Shown: one piece after another, positions 10,663-21,201 of the stretch | Layout of the letters: each line of letters starts with the position of its first letter | Position numbering within the stretch: the stretch's first letter is position 1 | Origin: Calvatia gigantea | Taxonomy: Eukaryota; Basidiomycota; Agaricomycetes; Agaricales; Lycoperdaceae | NCBI GenBank assembly: GCA_025093985.1 | Contig: JACAAK010000014.1 | Coordinates: forward strand, 434,001 to 498,000 | Reading direction: 5' to 3' | DNA: 64,000 bases | Notes under the pieces: model-generated | Told to the model about the DNA's origin: nothing | Seen by the model: the letters and a program-made list of their open reading frames with translations, nothing else | Databases searched by the model: none | Translations under genes and position numbers: made by a program

Positions 10663-13600
10663 TTATTTATATCTTTTAGGTGGGATGGGAATTAGGTGGT
10701 GTTCTCGTTGGTATTTTCGTAACATTTCTTGGGCATGTGGTAAGAGTTGTGCTTCGTTTTCCCAAGAGTTTTCTTCATGGCTGTAACCTTTCCACTTGAT
10801 GTAGTATTCCCTTTGTTTATTCTTGGTTCTATGGTTCAAGATGCCTTCGATTTCGTATTCTTCTTCTCCTTCTATTATGTCAGGGAGAGGTGGTTGTGGG
10901 TTTGATCCATGGGTATTGTTTTCGGTGTATTCGGAGAGAAGGGTAGCGTGGAATACGTTGTGAATCTTCCATGTTTCAGGTAGTTTCAGTCGGTAGGAGA
11001 GCGGCGATAAGACTTCTTTGATAGCGAATGGTCCAAGGCGTTTTGGTGCGATCTTGTTTGATTTGAATGGGAGTTTCAGGTTTCTCCGTTCAAGCCACAC
11101 CTTTTGTCCTAGGGCGAAGGGTTTGAATTTTGCTTTGATTCGTTGTTCCATGCGTTCCATAGCTAGTTTGTGGGCAGCAATTGCTTCTCTTCGTGCATGG
11201 TCTAAGAGTTCTATTCGTTCTTCAGTAGTGGTGAAGTTTGATTCCTCTAGAATAGTGGGTATTCCATGGGGTTTTGTTCCGTACATGAGTTCAAAAGGGG
11301 TTTGTTTCCGGTCTGAATGTGTTCGTGAATTGTGGGAGAATTCGAGGATTGGGAGTGCTTTAGACCAGGAGGAGGGATTTCCTGTACAGTAGATAGATAG
11401 GTACGCTGCAATTTCCTGATTGAATCGTTCTGTTGTTCCATCCGATTGAGGGTGGTAGGCTGATGAGAATGATTGGGTGATTCCAAGTCGTTTCATGAGA
11501 GCTTGACTGGAGTTTGCTCGGAATCTGGGGTCACGGTCGGAGATTATCTTGTCCGGTAGTCCGAATCTGGTGTAGACCTTGTCTATAATTATGTTGGCAA
11601 TTCCTTTGGTGGTGATTTCCTTTGTACAAGGAGTGAGAATTACCCCCTTCGTAAGTCCATGGTCCACTATGGACAGAATTGAGTCGAATCCGTGGGATTT
11701 TGGTAAATCGGTCAGCAGATCCATAGCGATATGGGCGAATGGTCTAGTCGATATCGGCGGTGGTATCGGTTGCAATGAGGGGTGGGAAGGACTCCGGTTG
11801 ACTTTGAATTGTTGGCATTCGCTGCATCCTTTAACGTAATTTCGTATGAAGGTACTCATTCCTGGCCAATATACTTCAGCTTTGGCGAGGCGATAAGTTT
11901 CTTGTTCTCCAGGGTGTCCGACCGAAGGGTGGTCGTGGTATCGTTGGATGACACGTCGGCGGAGTTCCATGTCTTCTGGGATGATGATCTTCCCTTCGAA
12001 TGTCATAAGATGTCCATATGGCCTGGGAATCATCCCGTATTTCGGATTTATTGCTTCTGGTGATTCTGATAGAAGTCGTTTCATGGCTTCCATGGTGATT
12101 TCGTCATATTTCGATGATTTTACGATGTCGTCCTGTAATTTCTGATCAACCATGGAGATGAACAGTTCGTCTGGTAATACAGTGATTTCCCTGAGGAATA
12201 CTTCCTCGGGTAAGACAATAACATTTTCGTTGTCATTGTCATCATCTGGGGTGTGATCTGGTCGACGTGAGAGGGCATCGGCGGCAGGTATTTTAGTTCC
12301 TGGGACGTGTTCAATTGCGAAGTCGAAGTGTGAGAGGAAACCAAGCCATCGAGCTTGTCTCCTGGAGATATTTTGGGGTTTTCTCCAAAAGGTGAGGTTC
12401 TTGTGATCAGTTCGTATGGTTACGCGATGTTGGGCTCCTTCTAAGTAATGTCGCCATTCTTCTAGTGCCGTGATTATGGCAAGGAGTTCCCTGTTGTGTA
12501 TTTCGTAGTTTCATTGGGTAGGATTGAATGCTTTGGATAGGAAAGCTACTGGGTGGTAGTTTCCGTTCATGTCTTGCTGTGATAAGACTGCTCCCAAGGC
12601 GTACTTTGAGGCATCAGTTTCGATAAAGAAGGGTTTTGTTTGGTCTGGCATCAGCAAAACGGGTTTCTTCATGAATTCGGATTTTAGTTGGCTGAAGGCT
12701 TCGTTTGCTTTGTGTTCCCATTCGAATTTCTTTGTTTTGGATAGAAGAGCATTAAGCGGTCGAGAGATATCGGCATAGCGATGTATGAATTTTCGGTAGA
12801 AGTTACAGAATCCCATGAATTTTCTGACATCGCGGGTAGTGCGGGGTAAGGGCCATTCTTCTATTCCACGGAGTTTGGTGTTGTCTATTTCGATCTTGTC
12901 GGGGGAGATTATCATGCCGAGATATTCTAGATGGGTTTTATCAAATTCGCATTTTTCTAGCTTCAGGTATAGGTCGTTGTCTTTCAAGATCTGAAGTGCT
13001 TCCAAAGTAAGGCGATCCATTTCTTCCTGAGTTTTTGCGTAGATGAGAATGTCGTCCATATAGATTATAATTCCTCCTTTATCTAGCATTTTTGCGAATA
13101 TGGTGTCCATCATCTTTTGGAAGGTGGCTGGGGAGTTGCACATTCCAAAGAACATTACGTTCGGTTCGTAAAGTCCAATTGGAGTTTTGAATGCAGCTTT
13201 CCATTGGTCTCCTTCTCGAATACGGATGTTGTTGTATCCGAGTCGGACGTCCATTTTCGTGAATAGTTTTGCTCCTTGAAGTTTGTCCATAATTGTTGTT
13301 ATCATAGGAATAGGGTACGCGTTCTTCTTGGTATGTTTGTTTAGATAACGGTAATCTTGGCATGGCCGAAGTTTCCCGTCCTTCTTTCCTACGAAAAAGA
13401 AGGATGAGGCCATGGGAGATTCAGATTCTCGGATGTATCCTTTTCGGAGGTTTTCGTTTATGAACTTCTTGAGTTCTTCGGTTTCAAGGGGTGATAAGGG
13501 GTACGTTTTTCCTAGTTCTGGTTTAAAGGTATCCAAGAGTTCGATTTTATGGTCGTATGGCCTGGGAGGGGGGAATCGTTCGGATTTCTTCGTATCGAAG

Positions 13601-14431
13601 AGTGAAGCGAATTTCTTGTATTTCCTGGGTACCTTTGTATCGGTTTTTGGGGTTGATTTTTGTGCAAGACTTGTAGCTTGGGTGATCTTCGTATTGATTT
13701 CGAGTTCATGTGGAGTTTGAGTGATTTCGTAGAGTTCGTGTTCCAAATGGAATTCGTCGAAATCAATGTTTTCCAAATAGAGTTTGAGTTCATCGATAGA
13801 GAGTTCAGGTTCTTCCGAATGGACGATCGCTTCAAAGACTTTTACAGCAAGTGGGTCAAAGTCTTCATCTAGGTAGGTGTAGCGTTCGGTATCATTCATT
13901 CCCTGGATATCTAAGGCGATTTCATTGATGGTGGTAGGTCCATTTGTGGATTTTACGATTAAGGGTACGATGTTGTTGTTGTTTCGCCATTTGAACTCTT
14001 GAGTAGTCCAATTTATGTCTGGGTTCGTTTGTTGTAGCCATGGGTATCCTAGGATTAGATCTTTAGATCCTATTCCTGAGACGTAGGCTTCGAATTGGCA
14101 TTGTTTTCCATCGACTAAAGCGTTCAATTCTACGCTTTCATAGATTGACCCATTTTCATTGGGAGTTCCATCCGCATTGGATACTTTGATAGGATGTTTG
14201 ATAGGGCGTGTTCGTAGTCCGTAGGTATTTGTAAAATTCGAGGAGATGAAGTTTCCTTGGGCTCCCGAGTCAATTAGAGCGGTGACTGGGATATTTCGTA
14301 GATGGTTCTGATTGAGTTTGATAGGGAGGAAGATTGATGCTTTATTGTCCGAGGTAGGGAGTTTTATTAGATTAATTTGTGGGTCACCCAGCGATTCCTT
14401 TACAGGATCGGGTGACGCTTTCAAAAATCCC
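10663..14431 (-). pseudogene. Family B pol, left copy (one in-frame TGA)
   Basis: This is a Ty3/gypsy polyprotein in the -1 frame relative to gag. An aspartic protease with L-I-D-S-G-A-Q lies near residue 52. The RT active site is I-Y-M-D-D near residue 455. RNase H follows (E-T-D-A-S). The integrase has a GHPGE/H2C2 module, catalytic D, D and E with S-D-R-D-P and T-E-R-F-N-Q, and a C-terminal chromodomain (E-Y-E-I-E-G, W-K-G-Y). The frame is broken by TGA at 12513-12511, where related elements have Arg in the R-N-Y-E-I motif of RNase H. The rest is open. There is no ATG at the 5' end, so it is expected to be made by frameshifting from gag. The right copy has the same lesion. Confidence 0.9.
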
Positions 14432-14537
14432 CGAAGGGCTTGAGTGTTGGATCAGAGATATATACTTCTCTGAATTCCATTCTTTCATCCATTGGGAGTT
14501 CTCTGATCATTGCTTGGATATCAAGTGCAGAGATCTT

Positions 14538-15854
14538 TCAGGTTTGATTAGGAGCGGCACCGGAGTAATTCCTGGAGGCTTGAGGTTGTGAGGGTTGTGC
14601 ATAATGGGGTGGTTGCATGAATCTTCTTTGTGGCGGGTGGGGTCGTCTAGGAGGTGGTTTTTCCTTGGACAGGTTTGGGTCAGGATTTGGACAATTGCTG
14701 ATAAGGTGTCCAAATTTCCCGCAGCCTATGCATTTCCCAGCTTTGTAGCGAGCGACTTGCTCAGCAGTAAATACAGCGTTTAGTTGTAATTCGGGGTCAT
14801 CCAAGTCGTAGCCTTCATGAGTGTAGTCTTGCTCTGGGGGATACGGTTCTTCGTCTTTGTAAGGTGGTTCGTAGGGGTCTTGAGGTTCTGCCTGTACTTC
14901 ATGTATGGTTCGTGCAGGTTGGCGATTTGGTTGAAAACGAGTGTGGTAGGTTGGTTGGAAACGGGGTGGTTGGTAGGGGGTTGGGTTTCGAGGGAAGTTT
15001 CTAGGCCACATTGCGTCGGCTTGACGATTGACAGAGTCTCGTCGTACTGCATCGGTATACCATTCAGCAATGGTTTCGGGTGGTCCTTCTTTTCTAGTCC
15101 ATACTTCTCTTGCGAGATTAGGATTGAGTCCTCGTTTATATTGTTCAATTAATGCTTCATTGTCTTGAATTCCTCCAATAGATGCAAGGCGTTGGAATTC
15201 AAGATTAAAGTCTGCTGCTGAGGACTTATTTTGCTTTAATTCGTACCATTGCCTTCGCACAGTGATTTGTTCATCTACTGGAGTGAAATGTTTCAAGATT
15301 TCAATTTTGAATTCTTCGAAGGTAGAGTATCTCCAAGGGATGGGTTTTCCACGGGCATCGGTAATTCGGCTTTTGTAATATTGTTCAGACCAGGATCCGG
15401 CTTTCCCTTCGACCATAAGGCCGAGGACGAATCTGATCTGTCGCTGGTCATCCGTAAATGCTCTGGGGTTCATTTCGAGATAGTTTTTGACTAGCATCCA
15501 CCAGGTTTTAAATCGGGGGTTTGTTCCGTCGAAGTTTGGCGGCTTTTGTCCGATTTCTTTTGAATTTCCATCGTTTCCTACAAATTGAATGGCTGGAGTA
15601 CAATGTCTTTGTCGACCTCCTCCTTCTCTTCCAATGGAGAAAGAGGACGGAGTGAATGAACCATGGCTGGAGTTTCGTGATGAGGGAGGGGAGGGAGAGG
15701 GCGCTCTTCCTTGTCGACCTCTGCAGGGAGGATCTTCTCCTGGTGTTCTTCATCGTCCAATTCCGAAGATGGGGGTTGTAGTTCCTGATCGGGGTGGTGG
15801 TTGGTCGGTTGGTTCATTATTTGTTTCAGTTTGCGTTTGAGTGGAAGTAGCCAT
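14538..15854 (-). pseudogene. Family B gag, left copy
   Basis: The Gag core (from about 15580 down to 14538) has a capsid-like region beginning with F-D-G-T-N-P-R-F-K-T-W-W and a CCHC zinc knuckle, C-x2-C-x4-H-x4-C, near 14690-14730. The first in-frame ATG is at 15854. A TGA at 15752-15750 interrupts the frame between that ATG and the core. A second TGA (14540-14538) precedes about 37 more codons that resemble a normal Gag C-terminus. The natural Gag end is then the TGA next to the GGATTTTT run at the pol overlap. A middle stretch looks better coded in another frame (about 15790-15580), suggesting compensating indels. All of this is shared with the right copy. Confidence 0.8.
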
Positions 15855-16632
15855 GCCTTCGATTTCTGGATGAATTGGTTCTTGTGATTCAAAACCCGGG
15901 ATATCTGGGTATTCGAGGGTGTCTGGAGTGTATATAAGATGGGTTCCTTTTTGATTGAGGATGTCTTGGAAGTCAAATGGATGTTCGGGCAGCTGATGGA
16001 ACGTCTCGTTGTCTTCGTTGTCTTCAAGGACGGATGGTAAGGTGTGGGGGTTTTCGATTCCGAATTGGGAAGGGGATACGGCTCTGGATGGTGTCTGTGG
16101 CGGTGACTCTTGAGGTGGACCTTGCTTGGGCGAATCGGGTCGAAAATAGTCAATTTTGCCACTTTGTGTTGGTTTCGGTGGTTCAGGCTCAGTGGATTTT
16201 CTAGTAGGTGCTGGTAATTCTTGCAGTAGTTTTGGTTTTTGTGATCTAGTGCGTGGGGTATGATAAATCCTTTCTAAGAATGGTGCAGAAGGTCCTTCTG
16301 GTTGATGAGTTTGTTTAGGTGGGGGAGTAGTAGGAGACTCAAATGAGTGTTGGGTTGGTGTATGGAATGATCGTTCTGGAGATGAGGAAGGAGGGTGTAA
16401 GGGACGTTTCCCTTTTCGCGACGTGGTGAAGAAAGATAGATAGCGGTAGCCAGGCCCGCTCTTCTCAACGCTACTTGGCGGAGGACAGATAAACAAATTA
16501 GTGGACCCGAAGTTCCACTCTTCTTAACCCTATTACCGGGAAGGCTTCTCGACGTCAACTGGACAGAGGGATAGTCGGCAGAAGCTGGCCGTAAGAGACT
16601 GGAGTCATATAGAAACGAGAGAAAAGAGGTTG

Positions 16633-16642
16633 AGGTTATTCT
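16633..16642 (-). promoter_or_regulatory. Family B self-primer binding site, left copy
   Basis: AGAATAACCT (minus strand) lies two bases inside the 5' LTR. It is an exact 10-nt complement of AGGTTATTCT at 16879-16888 in the LTR, at the position expected for the transcript 5' end. This is the arrangement of Tf1/sushi-type self-primed elements. Confidence 0.75.
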
Positions 16643-16644
16643 TA

Positions 16645-17270
16645 TGTTACGTGCGTTACCTTACTTCGCAACCGGGCCCGGATCGTCTCCACTTAGGGAG
16701 AGGTTCAACGCTATAGCCCAGGAGTATTCGACAAGTCTCAATGACTTCTGTACAGGCTTCGGATCGCTCCCTCGAGTAGAAGCTCACGCTTGCCTGAGAA
16801 GTCCAAGTTAAATGTCACTGCAGTCCCCAAGGTTGTTAGCCTTGTAGCAGACGAGCGAAGATAAGGAAGCTTGTTACTAGAATAACCTAAAGTAATACAA
16901 AGTACTACCTAAGGTTTATATACTAGCTGCGAATAGGAGATGAGAGATTACGTAGTAAGTAGATATGAGTCAATGAGAACTACTACGGGTTAATTGGTAA
17001 TCTAAGGAATCATGGGGGATAGGTGAAATGAATAGAAGAACGAGTACGAGTCATAAGAAGATGGAGTCAGGTAAAGAGAAGTACAATGGTGGAAAAGATG
17101 AAGATGAAACAGGAACATGACTCAGAATGAGTCATAAGAAGAGAAGGTAGAAGTACATGTGATAGATAAATAAAGAACGGACCGGGGTATACGGGAAGAA
17201 GAATGGAAAGTTCGTACGGAAGGTTAATACGTTAATGCAGAGAGTCCGGGGGTGTGGTAAGTTCGTAACA
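16645..17270 (-). repeat. Family B left copy, 5' LTR (626 bp)
   Basis: This is the upstream LTR of the minus-strand copy. It contains TATATAAA and, about 30 nt downstream, AGGTTATTCT (16879-16888 on the plus strand as AGAATAACCT). Confidence 0.96.
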
Positions 17271-18336
17271 GGAACCCCATATTCCCCTTCAATAATCTCC
17301 GATCCATGCGAGGATGAGTTATTTGGCCGAGTGGAGCAATGCTTCTTCAGGCTTCAGGCTTCATTGGTTCATTTTGGAAAGGGAAGCACAATATCACCCA
17401 AGACCGATAGGTGGCAAAGGGAGACTGTTTCGGGGTGATCAAAAATCTCGGAGTCGACAGCATTTGGGCTGAGTATTCTGGTGATTTATCAAAAAGCAGG
17501 CATTAAACTTGGAGCAAGATTGAGATGCTTGCTGGACCTGCAGGTGGAATGACATCTGACCCAGAGAAATGGAACTTCTGTTATGACTTCTTATTCTAGC
17601 ATTCTCCTCTTTTGGACTGATTCCATTTATAGTCCTCCCTTTATTTAGTAACATCCTTGTATGTACAATAGTTTGCTTCTTTCGCCTTCCTCTTTGTTAT
17701 CCCGACTTGCCACCATTCCCCTCCCTGTTTGACTTGATATGGTGATTCCTAGTACAGACATTCTCTCCCTATATGATGCATGTTCAACACATGTACATAT
17801 CCTTTGTCTTTATCTTTCTTCCAACTTACCTAGTATAAGTAGTTAGATAGATACTCATTGTAATCTTCAGTTTGAAATATTCAGTTAACACCCTCATCTC
17901 AACTCACTCTTGCCTGAACTAAGGCCCATTGGATTTGCCTTATATTCTTGACCAGCTTTATACAGAGACAAGTCCCTGAGAGGATCCCCTCTATATATAG
18001 ACCTCCAGTTCCAATCATTGGGAAGAAGTCTGTATAGATGCCCATTGACTGAGAACAACCCTGAGGTAAGTGTGCATATAACAACTTCCATTAGAGAAAA
18101 AAAAAAGAGTAAGGTTCCAACAAGATTCTAACCCACTGGGCCAAAGCAAGAGGTATTCCAGGATGGGTGCTCATAAAACTAGATTGAGTCAGGGATCCCA
18201 GAGTCTAATGGGTGGGTGGAGTTGCAGGATACTATCCTTCAAAGTTTTATCCCTGTTTGGCAACAGGTGAATGAAGTTCTTGTCTGCAGACAATGTCACA
18301 CTTTACTAAGTGAGTGTGATAACCTCAGCAACCCCC
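17271..18336. other. Non-coding stretch with B target duplication and an LTR-like remnant
   Basis: GGAAC at 17271-17275 is the other half of the GTTCC duplication at 45044-45048. From 17276 to about 17350 the minus strand is open in a frame that continues past 45049 (see findings). A block at 17579-17889 begins TGTTATGA, ends GTTAACA and holds a TATAAGTAG box, so it may be an old LTR of another family. No matching duplication or partner was found. From 17890 to 18336 I recognise nothing. Confidence 0.4.
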
Positions 18337-18497
18337 TGTGGAGATTGGATGGCACCTGACACTGAAAAGTGTCATGTACATGTTCTTCTCCCACCATACC
18401 ACTCAATTGACAAGACTGTTCATTTCCATGAACAATGACCAAGACACTGACCCTGAAAATCTCATAGAATGTGATTCCTGCCCATTTGCAACCCCAC
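18337..18497 (+). repeat. Family C LTR fragment
   Basis: It begins TGTGGAGATTGG and follows the C LTR for about 130 bp, with an internal deletion that joins it to sequence near C-LTR position 320. It is cut by the B-like LTR at 18498. It is CpG-poor compared with the C LTR at 25340, so it is an older copy. Confidence 0.8.
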
Positions 18498-19120
18498 TGT
18501 CATGAACTTACTCCCCTGTTCTCTCCTTAGCAAATCACTCTTAGCAAATTATCTCTTTTTCTCCTTGGACTTATCTTTTCTCCATTGCTTTATTTATTTA
18601 ACATATGTAGTTTTAGTTTGACTTCTTATGACTTGTTCTGAGTCATATTTCTGTTTATACCTTGTATTCCCACTATCAGACTTCTATTCACTTGTCCCCA
18701 GCTTCCTATGACTCATATCTGACTTCTTTTCTATTTATTACTTATCCCTATGACTCCATAGAATTACCAATTAACCTGTAGTAACTCTCACATTAACTCA
18801 TCTCTTATTACTATGTAATTACTCAGCCTTATTTATAGCTAGTATATAACTCTAGTAGAGTATGTTGTATTACTCTAGGTTATTCTAGTAACAAGCTTCC
18901 TTATCTTCACTCATCTACTACAAGGTTAACAACCTTGGGGACTGCAGAGACATTTAACTCAGACTTCTCAGACAAGCACAAGCCCTTATTGAAGGAGCAA
19001 TCCAAAGTCTGCACAGAAGTCATTGAGACTTGCCAATTCTCCCAAGCTATAGCATTGAGCCTCCTCTTTGAGTAGAGGATGATCCAGGCTCAGTTGTGAA
19101 GTAAGATAACACATGTAACA
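18498..19120 (+). repeat. B-family-like solo LTR, old
   Basis: It begins TGTCATGAACTTAC and ends ACACATGTAACA, 623 bp against 626 in the young B LTRs. It keeps the AGGTTATTCT primer-like segment but has lost most CpG sites. No internal B sequence adjoins it, so it is a solo LTR or half of a tandem LTR pair with the next entry. Confidence 0.85.
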
Positions 19121-19122
19121 AA

Positions 19123-19655
19123 TATTATGAACCTACTCCTTTCTATTCCCCTTCATAGTGAATTACCTTTTCCTCAGACTTGTTTTCCCTCTATTTTTTA
19201 TTTATTAATACATGTAGTTCTAGTTCTATTTCTTATGACTCATATTGTGAGTCATGTTCCTGTTATAACTTGTATTCTCACTCTTGGACTTCTCTTTACT
19301 TGTGTCCACTCTTCTTATGACTTATATTATGCTTCCATTGACTTATACCTCATCTCTATGACTCCTTAGATTACCAATTAACCCATAGTAACTTCTGTCT
19401 TGACTCATCCCTCTTTACTATATAATGACTCATCCTTATTCATAGCTAGTATAACTCTAGTAAGATATACTGTATTACTCTAGGTTATTCTAGTAACAAG
19501 CTTCCTACTATCCACTCATCTGCTACAAGGTTAACAACCTTGGGGACTACAGTGACATTTAACTCGGACTTCTCAGACAAGTGTGAGCTTCTACTTGAGG
19601 GAGTGATCTAAAGTCTGCACAGAAGTCATTGAGACTTGTTGTATACTCCTGGGCT
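19123..19655 (+). repeat. B-family-like LTR, truncated by A2
   Basis: It begins TATTATGAACCTACTCC, a decayed B LTR start, two bases after the end of the previous LTR. It is cut at CTCCTGGGCT where the A2 5' LTR begins. In a full B LTR the sequence continues GGGCTATAGCG; that remainder should follow the far end of A2, outside the window. Confidence 0.82.
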
Positions 19656-19959
19656 TGTTGTGAACTTTCACCGACTGTATCGGCTCCGTACTTGTCTACA
19701 TTCCAATCATCTTCTGTACCTATTTCAGCTATCCATATCCCAGCGATCTCTGAGTGGTGACTCATAGAACTACTATGCCATTATCATCAGATGTTTCATG
19801 TAGTTAATTCCATTCATTCAACTGGATGTCTCTCATATTTAAGTATACATATATACTCCTGTATTCAGTATACTTAACCACTTGGTTCTCTCCCCTTACT
19901 CACCCTCAAGACTTAGCCTAAGCTGCAACCTGAGGTCTTAACAGACTAAGGTTGTAACA
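19656..19959 (+). repeat. A2 5' LTR (304 bp)
   Basis: It runs TGTTGTGAAC to GGTTGTAACA. The primer site TGGTTAAGCAT follows at 19962-19972. The matching LTR segment is ATACTTAACCA, with one mismatch caused by decay. Confidence 0.93.
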
Positions 19960-20040
19960 TTTGGTTAAGCATCCCCACCTCATCTTGCAAGGAGTAAGCT
20001 GAAACAGACCTGAACAAACAAGACAACTAGGAGCTAGTAT

Positions 20041-21201
20041 ATGAGCTCAAACCCAGATGAATATAGAGAGCCCAACCTCGAAGTTATAGATGACGAGTCA
20101 GAAACATCAGACGAGTCAGAAACAGGGAACCCTGAAGTACCTGTTGAATATGACAAACCCAAAGAACCAACTCAGGAGAACCCAGCAGGAGAAGAGGAAG
20201 CACTATTAGAGCTTCTAAATGAACTTGACTTAGCAGAAGGAGAATTAATACATTAGGAGAACCCAACACAAGAACAAGAGAAATCAGAATCAGACGAATC
20301 AGGCTTAGAAGAAACAGAGATAGAATCAGACACCAACTCAAATATGACTGACAACACCGTAGCACCCACAACTGCACCCAGTAGGAAAGGCTTAGTGCCA
20401 GACCCTGGGTTCTTCAATGGTACTCAAACCAAATTCAATGATTGGTGGAGAGCAATGATGCTCTTCATAAAGTTCAACAAGATAGCTTCAGCAGACAACA
20501 AAGCCATAGCAGTCCTGGCTAGGTTATGAGGAGGAATGGCGGGAGCATACACTGCCATGAAAGCACCAACAATCATAGACTTAGAAGACTCAGTAGACTG
20601 GGTAAAATTCTCAGATGACTTCAAAAAGACCTTCTCAGATGATGCCTTGAATAGCAAGGCAGAATGGCAGATTGAAAAATTCAAGCAAGGCAATAATAAC
20701 ATGGTGGACTACCTGATCAAATTCGAAGTCCTAAGAAGCAAGGCAAAAACTGACAGCAAACATGCCATATTCTTACTCAAGAAAAATGCTAGACAAGACA
20801 TCATCCACACTATTACAGGATACCCACCCATTGCCAGACCAGACACCTACGCCAAATGGAAAGAGGCTATACTCTCCATCGGGCAAGGATACGAAGCCTC
20901 TGAATACCATGGAGACAAGAAAACCAGTACTGGCACCACATACAGAGGAATGGGAGAACCCATGGAGATAGGAAGCCAACACCACATTTTCAATGCCAAA
21001 GGAAAACCCAAATGCTACAACTGCGGCATCTTCAGACATATGGCAAAAGATTGCAAGAAACCCAAAGGGTTAACCTACTATAATTGCAGCAAGACAGGCC
21101 ACATAGCAAAGACCTGCACTGTACCCAAGAAGATACAGGTCCAAGGAGTTGAAGAAGTTGATATGAAAGAAAAGATGGATTTTTCTGAAAACTCTGAGTA
21201 G
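20041..21201 (+). pseudogene. A2 gag
   Basis: It is homologous to the A3 Gag, with the same N-terminus M-S-S-N-P-D-E-Y-R-E-P. Two in-frame stops are visible: TAG at 20254-20256 and TGA at 20527-20529. The second of the two zinc knuckles has lost its first Cys (Y-Y-N-C). The natural stop TAG is at 21199-21201, after the GGATTTTT run. Confidence 0.9.

Larger units (their letters stand above)
8126..17270 (-). mobile_element. Ty3/gypsy family B, left copy (9145 bp, full length)
   Basis: Two 626-bp LTRs flank a gag-pol and a 3' ORF region. The copy is collinear base for base in length with the right copy (35899-45043), so position x in one corresponds to 53169-x in the other. Its flanking 5-mers do not match each other: CCGGA at 8121-8125 and GGAAC at 17271-17275. 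Each instead matches a flank of the right copy. This copy is therefore a chimera of two original insertions, or an assembly artefact. Confidence 0.96.
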
